Assembly (NCBI RefSeq): GCF_017744695.1
Contig: NZ_JAGIAS010000009.1
Location: 186,001-250,000 of the forward strand
Length of the DNA: 64,000 nt
Direction of reading: 5' to 3'
Source: Dyadobacter sp.
GTDB taxonomy: Bacteria; Bacteroidota; Bacteroidia; Cytophagales; Spirosomataceae
Shown piece by piece: positions 16,629-26,201 of the stretch (position 1 is its first letter; each line of letters starts with the position of its first letter). Position numbers and translations under genes: made by a program. The notes under the pieces are model-generated. The model saw nothing but the letters and a program-made list of their open reading frames with translations. It had not been told where the DNA came from and searched no databases.

Positions 16629-19600
16629 ATGATAAAACCTTACTTCACCCATTTGCGTAAAGACGGCTACGCGAATGCGGCACGCATGGCGCTGGCTGCA
16701 TTGCTGCTGGGCGTCGCTACCCCTGAGCAAACTTATGCAGCGCGGAACATCGCGCCTGCTTTCGCGACGGCCGACAAGCCGGTATCCGGCGTGATCCGCG
16801 ACAAGGAATCGGGGCAGGGGCTGCCCGGCGTTTCGGTGATCGTGAAAGGCTCGTCCAACGGCACCATTACCGACCACGACGGCAAATACCAGCTCATCGC
16901 GCCGGAAAATGCCACATTGGTCATCTCATTTATCGGCTATACGACCATTGAAAAGGAAATCGGCGGACAAACGGGCATTTCCATTGATCTGACCGCCGAC
17001 ACGCGCCAACTGAGCGAGGTGGTGGTGGTCGGTTACGGCACGCAATCGAAGGCGGAATTTACCGGATCAGCCGTCCGGTTGAAAGGGGAGTCTATCAAAG
17101 AGCAGCCCGTTCAGAGCTTCGATCAGGCCTTGCAGGGACGCGCGGCGGGTGTGAGCATTGCACAGCCGAATGGGGTGCTCAACAATCCGCCCGTGATCCG
17201 TATACGAGGCGTGAATTCGATTTCACTGAGCTCTTATCCGTTGGTGGTGGTGGATGGTATTCCCATTAATACAGGAAACGTATCAACGAGTACCGCGGTG
17301 CCGAACAACCCGCTGGGCGATATTAACCCGGCCGATATCGAGTCGATCGACGTGCTCAAAGATGCGGCGTCGACCTCCATTTACGGCTCGCGTGCGGCGG
17401 CGGGCGTGCTTTTAATTACTACGAAAAGGGGCAAAACGGGCAAGCCGAGGATCAACCTCGAATCCTGGGCCGGCGTATCGACTGTCACTCGCCTGCCGGA
17501 GCTGCTGAATGCCCGGCAGTATATTGCGATCAAAAACGAGGCCGTGCTGAATGCCAAGATCCTGGGCGGCAACGAGAACAATGACAAAGTACCTTCCGCA
17601 TTGTTTTTTCCAAACCTTAATCCCGACGGCACGCCCATCGACACGCGCTGGTACGACTATATTTACCGGACCGGCGTGTCGCACAACCATAACCTGAGCG
17701 TTTCGGGCGGCACGCAGACGACCAAATACTATTTTTCAGCCAATTACAGCAAGCAGAACGGCTTTCTGCGGGCCAACGAGTTCGACCGGAAATCTGCCCG
17801 TTTCAATATTGACCAGGAAGTGAACAGCTGGCTGAAACTGAATGGAAGCGTTTCCTATAATACCACCAACAATGCGTCGCCCTATGCCGGCTCGTTACCG
17901 GGTTCCAACTTTTTCCTCGTTGGCCTCGCGCGCCTGGCCACCGCATTGCCGCCGAACGTGCCTGCGTATAACCCTGATGGTTCATACAATATCAGTACCA
18001 CCAGCCCGAACACCATCGGGATGGGCAACAACCAGGTGGTGAGCAACTGGGGTAACCCGGTGGCGCAGCTGGACAAGAACCATTACACCTCTGCCAACGA
18101 CCGCATTATCGGAAGTTTCGCGGCCACCGCGCGGCTATTGAAAAACCTCGAATTCCGCACCAGTTACGCCATCGACCGCCTGCGAACCGAGACCAAAACC
18201 TTTGATAGTGCCTTGCAGGGTAATGGTTACTCCACCAAAGGCAATGCGGTGAATGTGTCGGCATTGCGCGATAACTGGAACTGGACCAACACATTGACTT
18301 TCACGCCGACATTCGGCAAGCATTCGCTGTCGGTACTGGCAGGTTATGATGTTCAAAAATTCAATAATTCGGCCTGGGGCGCTTCCCGCTCGCAGGGTGC
18401 CGACCCGTTTTTCGAGAATTACCAGGGTAACTGGGGTTCGATCACCTCGTCGGGCAACGAGCTGGACGAGCGGGCTTACCTGTCGTATTTTTCGCGGGTG
18501 AGCTATGATCTGGCCAAGAAGTATTTTGTGACGGTCAACTTCCGCCGGGACGGCAATTCCGCATTGGGGCTGGATAAAAAGTATGGCAATTTTGGCGGCG
18601 TTTCGGCGGGCTGGGCATTGTCGGAAGAGGAGTTTTACAAAAATTCCAGTGTAGCCTCGGTACTGAACTCTGTGAAGCTGCGGGCCAGCTGGGGTCGGGT
18701 AGGGAACGGTAACATCAGCAATGCATTCGGTTCGCTTGAATTATACAACGGCGGCTTGTACGGTAGCGCGCCCACGTGGGCGATCTCGCAGGCGGGCAAC
18801 TCCGACCTCGGTTGGGAGACGAGCCGCCAGACCAATTTCGGCGCCGACCTGGGCCTGTTCGGCGACCGTTTCCAGGTGGACCTCACCTATTTCGACAATA
18901 ATGTGGACGGCCTGATCCTCAGCGCCCCACAGGCCATTTCGAAAGGTATTCCAAGCAATTCCATCCTCCGCAATGTGGGCTCAATGTATAACCGGGGCAT
19001 CGAACTGGGCATTTCGGGTACATTAGTGCGTTCGGGCGAGTTTTCCTGGAATGCGTCGGTGAATTTTACCAAGCTGCGCAACAAGGTTACGGCGCTTTCG
19101 GACGGCAACACCGACATCATCGGCACCACACACGTAGCCTACGAAACCACCAACGTGACGCGGGTAGGGCATTCGGTCGGCAGCTTGTACGGCGCCAAAA
19201 CAGCCGGCGTGAACCCTGAGAACGGCCGCCGCATTTTCATCAATGCCAAAGGCGAGAAGGTGCAGTACAGCCAGGTAGTCGGCCCGGGCGAAAGCAACTG
19301 GACCTATCTTGACGGTAGCAAGGCATCGGCGATTACCGGTGCGGATTATTACCTCATCGGCGACGCGTTGCCGAAATGGTACGGCGGTTTTTCCAATAAT
19401 TTCAAATATGGCGCATTCGACGCGTCCATTAACCTGACTTACTCGGGCGGCAACTACGTCATGAACGGTACCCGCGCCACGCTCCTCGACCAGCGGGCCT
19501 ACAACAACTCGACCGAGATCCTGCAACGCTGGCAGAAACCGGGCGATATTACCGACATCCCGCGCCTGGTGTACAACGATCAGCTTTCGAGCGGCTCCTC

Positions 19601-19874
19601 ATTCCCCGTTTCTACCAATGCCGAAAAGGCGGACTTCCTGCGACTGCAAAACTTGTCGCTCGGCTATCGCGTACCGGCATCGGTATTCGGCAACTCGGGC
19701 ATTGGTCCGGTGCGCATTTACGCGCAGGGTTCGAACCTGTTTTTGATCACGAAATACAACGGCACCGACCCGGAATCTTCGGTCAACGGGAATTCCAACA
19801 CCACGCCCGGTATTGAGAAGAACTCGGTAGGGCAGGCGCGGACGTTCACGCTGGGGGTTAATCTGAGTTTTTAA
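16629..19874 (+). CDS. SusC/RagA TonB-dependent outer-membrane transporter
   Basis: I place the start at ATG 16629 (MIKPYFTHLRKDGYANAARM), because the 14 residues that an upstream ATG at 16587 would add do not resemble a signal-peptide start. The export signal (about 1-38) is followed by a CarboxypepD_reg-like domain (about 52-125, RDKESGQGLPGVSVIVKGSS), the VVVGYGTQ motif at about 132-139, a plug with SIYGSRAAAGVLLITTKRG, and a barrel ending in LGVNLSF. No STN domain. The length of about 1081 residues is normal. The SusD gene begins 18 bases after the stop. Substrate unknown. Confidence 0.94.
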   Translation: MIKPYFTHLRKDGYANAARMALAALLLGVATPEQTYAARNIAPAFATADKPVSGVIRDKESGQGLPGVSVIVKGSSNGTITDHDGKYQLIAPENATLVISFIGYTTIEKEIGGQTGISIDLTADTRQLSEVVVVGYGTQSKAEFTGSAVRLKGESIKEQPVQSFDQALQGRAAGVSIAQPNGVLNNPPVIRIRGVNSISLSSYPLVVVDGIPINTGNVSTSTAVPNNPLGDINPADIESIDVLKDAASTSIYGSRAAAGVLLITTKRGKTGKPRINLESWAGVSTVTRLPELLNARQYIAIKNEAVLNAKILGGNENNDKVPSALFFPNLNPDGTPIDTRWYDYIYRTGVSHNHNLSVSGGTQTTKYYFSANYSKQNGFLRANEFDRKSARFNIDQEVNSWLKLNGSVSYNTTNNASPYAGSLPGSNFFLVGLARLATALPPNVPAYNPDGSYNISTTSPNTIGMGNNQVVSNWGNPVAQLDKNHYTSANDRIIGSFAATARLLKNLEFRTSYAIDRLRTETKTFDSALQGNGYSTKGNAVNVSALRDNWNWTNTLTFTPTFGKHSLSVLAGYDVQKFNNSAWGASRSQGADPFFENYQGNWGSITSSGNELDERAYLSYFSRVSYDLAKKYFVTVNFRRDGNSALGLDKKYGNFGGVSAGWALSEEEFYKNSSVASVLNSVKLRASWGRVGNGNISNAFGSLELYNGGLYGSAPTWAISQAGNSDLGWETSRQTNFGADLGLFGDRFQVDLTYFDNNVDGLILSAPQAISKGIPSNSILRNVGSMYNRGIELGISGTLVRSGEFSWNASVNFTKLRNKVTALSDGNTDIIGTTHVAYETTNVTRVGHSVGSLYGAKTAGVNPENGRRIFINAKGEKVQYSQVVGPGESNWTYLDGSKASAITGADYYLIGDALPKWYGGFSNNFKYGAFDASINLTYSGGNYVMNGTRATLLDQRAYNNSTEILQRWQKPGDITDIPRLVYNDQLSSGSSFPVSTNAEKADFLRLQNLSLGYRVPASVFGNSGIGPVRIYAQGSNLFLITKYNGTDPESSVNGNSNTTPGIEKNSVGQARTFTLGVNLSF

Positions 19875-19892
19875 TTAAAAAGCATTCTACCA

Positions 19893-21350
19893 ATGAAAAT
19901 ATTCAACCAAATAGGCCGCAACACGCTCGGCTGGGGCTTTTCCGTGGCATTTGCATTGCTGCTGCCATCCTGCGATTCCGATAAACTGCTGAACCCGGTG
20001 CCCAAAACTTCCATTACCGGCGCCAACGCGTTCGATACGCCCGAGCGCATTCTGGGACTTGTGAACGGCGTCTACAAATCGGCCAAAGGCGGCAACTTTT
20101 ACGGAGGCAACTACTACACCTATTCCGAAGTGCGGGGCGAGGAGTTCATCAACCGTACCAGCAACACGTTCACCGCTTTCGAAGCCTGGAACCACACGCT
20201 TAATGCGAGCTCCAACTTTATCGCGGGTTTCTGGGCCGCTGGTTATGAAACGATCAACAATGCCAATATCCTCATCAAAGGCATCGGCGAGCATCCGGGG
20301 GTGGTGAACGAGGCGTTGGGCAGGCAATATGTAGCCGAGGCGAAGTTCGTGCGGGCATTGAGCTACTTTGCGCTCGTAACCGCCTATGCGCGACCGTTCA
20401 ACGAGGACAAAGGTGCCTCCAAAGGCCTGCCGCTCCGCCTGCAAGCCGAGACTACCACTGCCAACAACGACCTGAAACGCAGTACCGTCGCCGAAGTTTA
20501 CGCGCAGATCATCAAAGACCTGGACGAGGCAGAGGCTGACCTGCCATTGACCCACGCCACCGCGCTGCTGAACACCACGCGGGCGCACCGCAACACCGCT
20601 ATCGCATTGAAAACGAGGGTGTATTTAAACAGCGGGAACTATGCCAAAGTGATCGAGGAAGCGAAAAAGATCGTTTCAACCGCGCCGCCATTCTCTGCGG
20701 CAACCGGCGTGAAGCACAAGCTGGAAAGCATTGTCGAGATTTTTTCCACCAATTACACCAGCAGCGAGTCCATTCTGTCGGTACCGATGACCGAGCTCGA
20801 CAATGTGACCGGCCAGACGTCCTTTCCCTACGTGATCAATGCCAATTCGGAATACAATCTCAACCCGACCGGCATCTGGGGCGATACCGAATGGCGTGCT
20901 TCGGACCTGCGGCGCACATTTGCACGCACGGCCTCGGGGGTACAGTTCCTGACCAAATATGCGAAGCCGTCGCCCTTCCTGGACTACCTGCCCATTATCC
21001 GCTACTCGGAAGTGCTGCTCAATTACGCCGAAGCGGCAGCCCGCACCGGTGACCTGGTCACGGCAACGGCCCTGCTCAAAGCCGTCCGCACCCGCTCCGA
21101 CGCCAACTACGAATTCCCCGCAGGAGCTACCGGCACAGAGCAGGCGTTGGTCGCCACGATCCTCAAAGAACGCCGTATCGAGTTCCTGGGCGAAGGTTTT
21201 CGCTCAAACGACATCGTGCGCAACCTGTTGCCATTCCCGGCTAAGTCTGGTAATGGGCTGGTCGCGCCGGAGGTAGTGCCCTCGCAGACGAACTATGTTT
21301 TCCCGCTTCCCAATACAGAGATTGTAACAAATAAGCTGTTATTGGATTAA
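19893..21350 (+). CDS. SusD/RagB-family surface lipoprotein
   Basis: The 485-residue protein has a longish signal peptide and lipobox at Cys27 (LLLPSC, then Asp). SusD features include NAFDTPERILGLVNGVYKSAKG, a YVAEAKFVRALSYFALVTAYARPF helix at about 150-172, TAIALKTRVYLNSGNY, and the C-terminal LPIIRYSEVLLNYAEAAART and ILKERRIEFLGEGFRSNDIVRN. It ends without the frequent NPGY motif, closing instead on NTEIVTNKLLLD. It pairs with the SusC 18 bases upstream and is the last gene before the convergent metQ. Confidence 0.93.
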   Translation: MKIFNQIGRNTLGWGFSVAFALLLPSCDSDKLLNPVPKTSITGANAFDTPERILGLVNGVYKSAKGGNFYGGNYYTYSEVRGEEFINRTSNTFTAFEAWNHTLNASSNFIAGFWAAGYETINNANILIKGIGEHPGVVNEALGRQYVAEAKFVRALSYFALVTAYARPFNEDKGASKGLPLRLQAETTTANNDLKRSTVAEVYAQIIKDLDEAEADLPLTHATALLNTTRAHRNTAIALKTRVYLNSGNYAKVIEEAKKIVSTAPPFSAATGVKHKLESIVEIFSTNYTSSESILSVPMTELDNVTGQTSFPYVINANSEYNLNPTGIWGDTEWRASDLRRTFARTASGVQFLTKYAKPSPFLDYLPIIRYSEVLLNYAEAAARTGDLVTATALLKAVRTRSDANYEFPAGATGTEQALVATILKERRIEFLGEGFRSNDIVRNLLPFPAKSGNGLVAPEVVPSQTNYVFPLPNTEIVTNKLLLD

Positions 21351-21365
21351 CATTTCATGGAATAA

Positions 21366-21419
21366 CAAGCAGCCGGAAGTTTTGGAACCCTTACCACGGT
21401 TTCCGAATTTCCGGCCTTG
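21366..21419. terminator. Extended hairpin between convergent susD and metQ
   Basis: GCCGGAA (21372-21378) pairs with TTCCGGC (21409-21415), extended by CAAG/CTTG, and an inner GGAACC can pair with GGTTTCC. It sits in the 154-base convergent gap. There is no clear T-run, so termination is likely by position but not proven by form. Confidence 0.4.
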
Positions 21420-21504
21420 CTATTCGCCAAATGCATTACCGCAGTTTTGCGTGGCCTATATTGGTATAAGTGGAACTGGTGCGGGACCGACAGCCCTAAA
21501 GAAG

Positions 21505-22323
21505 CTACCAGCCCTTCACCGCCCCGCCCTGGAATACCTTCGCCGCAGCCTCTTCCACTTCTTTGGATTGGTACGCCTTTACATACTTCTTGACCTTTTC
21601 CTCATTCTTGTTGTCCTCACGGGCCACAATCAGATTCACATAAGGTGAGTCTTTGTCTTCGATCAGCAGGCCGTCGCGGGTGGAGATAAGCCCGGCCTTA
21701 CCTGCAAAATTGTTGTTGATAATCGCGAGTGTAACGTTGGCGTCGTCCAGGGTGCGGGGAAGCTGGGGCGCTTCAAGTTCGAGGATTTTCAGGTTTTTGG
21801 AATTTTCGACAATGTCGATCACCTTAGGGAGTAACCCAACACCTTCTTTCAATTTGATCAGCCCATATTTTTGAAGCAGCAGCAGTGAGCGCCCGCCGTT
21901 GGTCGGGTCGTTAGGGATTACCACGGTATCGCCGGGTTTAAGGGCGTCCAGGTTTTTGATTTTTTTGGAATACCCGGCAATGGGGTAAACGAAGGTGTTG
22001 CCCACAATGGCGAGTTTGTAGCCGCGCTGTTTGACCTGCTCGTCGAGGTAGGGCTTGTGCTGGAATGCATTCACATCCACATCGCCGTGGCTGAGGGCCT
22101 CGTTGGGCACCACGTAATCATTGAATGTGATGAGCTCCACGTCCAGGCCGTACTTTTCCTTTGCTACTTTCTGAGCGGCTTGTGCCACTTCATATTCCGG
22201 GCCAACGGCAATACCAACTTTAATGTGATTCGGGTCGCGATCTTGGGCCGCTTTTTGGTTGCAGCCTGTTAGTAATGCCGTTCCCAATGTCAATAACAGG
22301 AGTAAGTTTTTGTCGAAGTTCAT
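21505..22323 (-). CDS. metQ: Methionine ABC transporter substrate-binding lipoprotein MetQ
   Basis: A 272-residue NlpA/MetQ-family lipoprotein with a lipobox at Cys21 (ALLTGC). The family body is intact: VGPEYEVAQAAQKVAKEKYGLDVEL, FNDYVVPNEALSHGDVDVNAFQHKPYL, the IPNDPTNGGRSLLLLQKYGLIKL ligand loop, and a C-terminal VNLIVAREDNKNEEKVKKYVKAYQSKEV. It captures D/L-methionine, probably held on the outer leaflet of the inner membrane, and passes it to MetI. The gene lies 107 bases after metI on the same strand and completes a metN-metI-metQ operon. Confidence 0.95.
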   Translation of the reverse strand: MNFDKNLLLLLTLGTALLTGCNQKAAQDRDPNHIKVGIAVGPEYEVAQAAQKVAKEKYGLDVELITFNDYVVPNEALSHGDVDVNAFQHKPYLDEQVKQRGYKLAIVGNTFVYPIAGYSKKIKNLDALKPGDTVVIPNDPTNGGRSLLLLQKYGLIKLKEGVGLLPKVIDIVENSKNLKILELEAPQLPRTLDDANVTLAIINNNFAGKAGLISTRDGLLIEDKDSPYVNLIVAREDNKNEEKVKKYVKAYQSKEVEEAAAKVFQGGAVKGW

Positions 22324-22430
22324 ATTAGTTAATGTATTTAGATGCAGCCTAATAGGTGTAATTTGTTGATGTTGATTTAGCTATGGCAGGCTTGAATTGC
22401 ATTTTGAAAAACAGCTTGAACACATCTTTA

Positions 22431-23084
22431 TTATCTGTGGTCAACTCGCTTGGAAAGGCGGTCGCCGAAAAATTGAATGACGAACACCAGCCCGATCAGT
22501 AGCACCAGTACGATGTTCATAATCATCGCGTCGTAGCCGATGTAACCATATTGATAACCGATTTGCCCGAGCCCGCCCGCGCCCACGGCTCCGCCCATGG
22601 CCGAGTAGCCCACAAGCGTGATGAGGGTAATGGTGGCGACATTTACGAGCGAAGGCAATGCTTCAGGCAGCAACACTTTATACACGATCTGAAACGGCGT
22701 GGCACCCATGGCCCGCGCGGCCTCGATCAGCCCGGCCGGTACTTCGATGAGGCTATTCTCGACCATCCGCGCGATAAATGGCGCGGCCCCTACGCTCAAT
22801 GGTACCAGTGCGGCGCTCACGCCGATGGAAGTTCCCACGACGGCCCTGGTAAACGGGATCATCCACACGATGAGGATGATAAATGGAATTGCCCTGAAAA
22901 TGTTGATCACGAAGGAAATGACGCTGTTGAGCGTGCGGTTTTCCAAAACCTGCCCCTGACGCGTCAGAAACAGCACAATGCCGGTGGGTAAGCCCAGGAT
23001 GAAGCCGAAAATGCCGGCGGTAATGGTCATAAAAATAGTTTCGCCCAGGCCTGAAAGCAGTAGCGACACGACGGGGTCAGACAT
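22431..23084 (-). CDS. metI: Methionine ABC transporter permease MetI
   Basis: The 217-residue protein is a binding-protein-dependent permease with five hydrophobic segments and the EAA loop [27 protein letters not shown] at about 120-147, through which it contacts the MetN ATPase. The closing [22 protein letters not shown] is characteristic of MetI. Its start overlaps the metN end by eight bases, indicating translational coupling. Confidence 0.96.
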   Translation of the reverse strand: MSDPVVSLLLSGLGETIFMTITAGIFGFILGLPTGIVLFLTRQGQVLENRTLNSVISFVINIFRAIPFIILIVWMIPFTRAVVGTSIGVSAALVPLSVGAAPFIARMVENSLIEVPAGLIEAARAMGATPFQIVYKVLLPEALPSLVNVATITLITLVGYSAMGGAVGAGGLGQIGYQYGYIGYDAMIMNIVLVLLIGLVFVIQFFGDRLSKRVDHR

Positions 23085-24108
23085 ATCCTAACAATTCAAC
23101 TTTAATGTGGTGGTAGATAAAGAAATCGATCGCCTTCTGGTAATTCTCGGCCCGGCCCGAGAGCGCGGCAAGGATCACGCCGAAATGCTTGTCGCCGATA
23201 TGGTCCATCTGCGCGCTGATGATCTTGGTATCGATCTCAAACAACCTTGCGGCTTGCGAAAGCAATGGCTGGTCGGCCGTTTCCCCGTTCAGCCGCAAAC
23301 GAAGAAGTGGCGACATCCCACCTTCATTAACGGCAGTCACGCGGTGCCGGTAATGCTCGGGAATCTCAACGTGCAAGGAGGCATTGATAAACGAGCGCGC
23401 GAGCTCGGTTTTGGGGTTCGAAAAAATGGCGTTCACCGATCCTTTTTCCACGAGCTTGCCCTGACTGATCACCGCTACGTCGTGGCAAATCGATTTAACC
23501 ACATTCATTTCATGCGTTATGAGCAGGATCGTGATTTTCAGCCGGCGGTTAATGTCTTTCAGTAGCGCCAGAATAGACGCCGTCGTGCCGGGATCGAGAG
23601 CGCTGGTGGCTTCGTCGCACAGGAGCACCTTCGGGTTGTTGGCAAGGGTTCGGGCAATGGCCACGCGCTGCTTTTGTCCGCCCGAAAGCGTCGAGGGATA
23701 ATCCGCAGCCTTATCTTCTAGGCCCACGAGCCGCAGCAGCTCGGATACCCGTTCCCGGATCTCGTGTTTCGACTTGCGGCCGAGTTCGAGCGGGAATGCG
23801 ACATTCTCGAAGACGGTGCGCGAAGCAAGCAGGTTGAAATGCTGAAATATCATCCCGATCTGTCGCCGCTCGCCGGCCAGTTCGCGATCGGAGAGGGTGG
23901 TTAGGCTTTTACCGTCGATCAGTACCTCGCCGCTGGTGGGTTTTTCGAGCAGGTTCACGCAGCGGATAAGCGTGCTTTTCCCCGCGCCCGACTGTCCGAT
24001 CACCCCGAAAATCTTGCCTTTCTCTACTTTCAGCGATACGCCGGCCAGGGCGGTCACTTCCCGGTCTTTCTGTTTAAAAATCTTGGTTACACTTCTTAGC
24101 TCGATCAT
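23077..24108 (-). CDS. metN: Methionine ABC transporter ATP-binding protein MetN
   Basis: A 343-residue ABC ATPase with Walker A GQSGAGKS (38-45), Q-loop FQHFN near 88-92, signature LSGGQKQR (141-148), and Walker [13 protein letters not shown]. The C-terminal hundred residues form the NIL/ACT-like domain by which MetN senses intracellular methionine and shuts transport down ([18 protein letters not shown] through [19 protein letters not shown]). First gene of the operon. No SAM riboswitch with the usual core was recognised upstream, although the leader contains paired elements listed separately. Confidence 0.96.
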   Translation of the reverse strand: MIELRSVTKIFKQKDREVTALAGVSLKVEKGKIFGVIGQSGAGKSTLIRCVNLLEKPTSGEVLIDGKSLTTLSDRELAGERRQIGMIFQHFNLLASRTVFENVAFPLELGRKSKHEIRERVSELLRLVGLEDKAADYPSTLSGGQKQRVAIARTLANNPKVLLCDEATSALDPGTTASILALLKDINRRLKITILLITHEMNVVKSICHDVAVISQGKLVEKGSVNAIFSNPKTELARSFINASLHVEIPEHYRHRVTAVNEGGMSPLLRLRLNGETADQPLLSQAARLFEIDTKIISAQMDHIGDKHFGVILAALSGRAENYQKAIDFFIYHHIKVELLGYV

Positions 24109-24180
24109 GCGGCCATCCCTTATCCCGATAGTTTGTTTTGAAATCCAATATTAGAAAATAATCTATAAAGTCTATCGAGT

Positions 24181-24329
24181 AAAGGATAAATTTTAAAAAT
24201 CCTTTGGTTACTAAAAAGCATTTGCCTTATTTTGGCGACCGGGCAGCATTACGCTGTATTGCGTATAGCTGTGATCGGTAGCGCTTTGAAATAAATTAGC
24301 ACGCGACTTTTGGAGCGGTCGCTTGCGTG
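24181..24329. promoter_or_regulatory. Palindromes in the metN / sigma-factor divergent gap
   Basis: The 397-base gap between metN and the sigma factor holds no gene. It contains AAAGGAT (24181-24187) and its inverse ATCCTTT (24199-24205) around an AT-only centre, TACGC/GCGTA (24250-24254 and 24261-24265), and a strong stem CACGCGAC (24300-24307) with GTCGC (24318-24322) and GTG (24327-24329). They could be operators or structure in the metN leader RNA. No known riboswitch consensus fits. Confidence 0.4.
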
Positions 24330-24505
24330 ATAAGCCAAATAGGCCTTTATTTGTCTATTAGTCTTGTAGAGTATTCTTCTTATTAACCACCAATAAGAGC
24401 TTTTCGATCCGCCGTACGCCTGTTGCAGGCCAGTAGCCTCGTTGCGGGCAATGCGGGAAAATTGTGTTTAATCGTAAACAAACGGTGTTGTAAAACTTTC
24501 CGGAA

Positions 24506-25084
24506 GTGCGTGACTTAGGGGATTTATCGGACCAGCAGCTCCTGGCGGCGTTTCAGGAGGGCTCGGTGGCGGCGTTTGAAGCGATTCACCGGCGCTATTT
24601 CGGGCGGCTGTATGCACATGCATTCAAAATGCTGGGCAATGCGCACGACGCGCAGGACATTGTGCAGGAGGCATTTATAGCGCTCTGGATCAAAGGCGCC
24701 ACCATTCAGGTGCATACCGGCCTGGCTGGCTATCTTTTTACCGCCGTCCGCAACCGCGTGCTCAACCTGATCGAGCGCGACAAAACCTACCGGGCCCATC
24801 TCGACGCGCTGGCCGCGTTTCTTGACGAGAATCCGTCGCCGCCTGCCTATGCGGCGGACGAGGAGTTGCTGTACACCCTTTTCGAAGCCGAAATTGAGCA
24901 GTTACCACGTAAAATGAAGGAGATTTTCGAATTGCGCCGGCAAGGCGAATTGTCGTACGCGGAGATCGCCGACCAGCTTTCGCTTTCGGACCATACTGTT
25001 AAAAAGCAAATCAGTAATGCTATTAAGATATTGAAAGACAGGCTCATGCAGTGGAAGTCGCAACTAGTCGTGTTATTTTTTTGA
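24506..25084 (+). CDS. ECF-type RNA polymerase sigma factor
   Basis: The 192-residue protein has a sigma-70 region 2 (about 20-88: FEAIHRRYFGRLYAHAFKMLGN, AQDIVQEAFIALW) and a region 4 helix-turn-helix (about 118-178: LPRKMKEIFELRRQGELSYAEIADQL, HTVKKQISNAIKILKDRL), with no region 1 or 3. It fits the SusCD-associated ECF group that works with FecR. The start is GTG at 24506, since no ATG occurs before region 2; a CGGAA just upstream is a poor ribosome site. A FecR gene follows after 68 bases and an STN-type SusC after that, the classical cell-surface signalling trio. Confidence 0.94.
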   Translation: MRDLGDLSDQQLLAAFQEGSVAAFEAIHRRYFGRLYAHAFKMLGNAHDAQDIVQEAFIALWIKGATIQVHTGLAGYLFTAVRNRVLNLIERDKTYRAHLDALAAFLDENPSPPAYAADEELLYTLFEAEIEQLPRKMKEIFELRRQGELSYAEIADQLSLSDHTVKKQISNAIKILKDRLMQWKSQLVVLFF

Positions 25085-25152
25085 AAAATTTCTACTACTA
25101 AATGCAAAATCGCCTGTCATAGTACCGAATTGCAATTCATAACAATATCACA

Positions 25153-26187
25153 ATGGACCAGCAGCAGGTAAGGGATTTGTTGGCGAAGTACCGCTTCGGC
25201 CGATGTACCGAGGCCGAAAAGGCGCTCATCGCACAATGGTACGCGGATACGGCCAGGCAGCAGCCCGGCTTACCGGCAGACCTCGACCTGGAAACGGCGC
25301 GGGAAAAGTCATGGACGAACATCCTGGCGGTTGTCCGGCAACCACACACACTGGAAACCCAGCCGGCAGTGCCGCCGGAAGTTGCATCCGGGAGCCGGAT
25401 GGAAGCCCGCATACGACCGGCGCGCGCATTCTACGCGGCAGCGGCAGCGGCGGCGGTGTTTTGCGCAGGGCATTTCTGGCTGAGCGAGAATTTCGCTCCG
25501 AGCGGTAGAAATGCAACGCAAAGGATGCTCATGGCCAGTACATTACCCGGGGAAGTGAAAACTTACCGGTTGCCCGATAGTTCGCTGGTAACGCTGAACG
25601 GCGGCACTTCGATCAGTTATCCTGCCGCATTTGATGACAACGCGCGGGAGATCACGCTGACCGACGGCGAGGCTTATTTCGATGTGAAACATGACATGGC
25701 GCATCCCTTTATCGTCGATGCCGGCCGGACGCGGACGCAGGTGCTTGGGACCGTATTCGCCGTGCGCGCCTACCGCAGTCTCAATGATGTGCGGGTGACC
25801 GTAGCAAGCGGAAAAGTAGGCGTACGTAATGGAGAGGGCTATCCCGAAGCGCAGACGGCTTTCCTGCTTCCCGACGAACAACTGGTGGTCGACAACCGGA
25901 GCGGACGGGCGCAGAAAGAGCATGTGAATGCGCGGTCGCTGGCCGGATGGATCCACGGCGCGCTGGATTTCAACAATGAAGACCTGAAAACGATCGCATT
26001 ATTGCTGGAAAAGAAATTCAATGTGGCAGTGCGGGTAGATGACAACACGCTTGCTGCACAGCGGCTTACGGCACGTTTCCGGGCGGAGGAAACTTTGGAC
26101 GACATTCTCGGGACGCTGGCCATGGCGGGCAATTTCCATTACCGTCGCGCAACAGATCAGGTCTTGATCTCAATGAACGAGCATTAA
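25153..26187 (+). CDS. FecR-family anti-sigma factor
   Basis: The 344-residue protein has a cytoplasmic N-terminal region (1-90, with LAKYRFGRCTEAEKALIAQWY), a single membrane segment at about 91-110 (alanine-rich FYAAAAAAAVFC), and a periplasmic FecR domain (about 130-235: LPDSSLVTLNGGTSISYPAAF, REITLTDGEAYFDVKHD, HPFIVDAGRTRTQVLGTVFAV). A C-terminal DUF4974-type domain follows (LDFNNEDLKTIALLLEKKFNV to the end). It should hold the adjacent sigma factor inactive until the STN domain of the next SusC reports substrate binding. Confidence 0.95.
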   Translation: MDQQQVRDLLAKYRFGRCTEAEKALIAQWYADTARQQPGLPADLDLETAREKSWTNILAVVRQPHTLETQPAVPPEVASGSRMEARIRPARAFYAAAAAAAVFCAGHFWLSENFAPSGRNATQRMLMASTLPGEVKTYRLPDSSLVTLNGGTSISYPAAFDDNAREITLTDGEAYFDVKHDMAHPFIVDAGRTRTQVLGTVFAVRAYRSLNDVRVTVASGKVGVRNGEGYPEAQTAFLLPDEQLVVDNRSGRAQKEHVNARSLAGWIHGALDFNNEDLKTIALLLEKKFNVAVRVDDNTLAAQRLTARFRAEETLDDILGTLAMAGNFHYRRATDQVLISMNEH

Positions 26188-26201
26188 AAAACGAACAGAT
26201 T

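Noticed and set aside
24109-24505. SAM riboswitch upstream of metN
   Set aside because: Read on the minus strand, the region lacks the conserved SAM-I and SAM-II core sequences despite having several stems.
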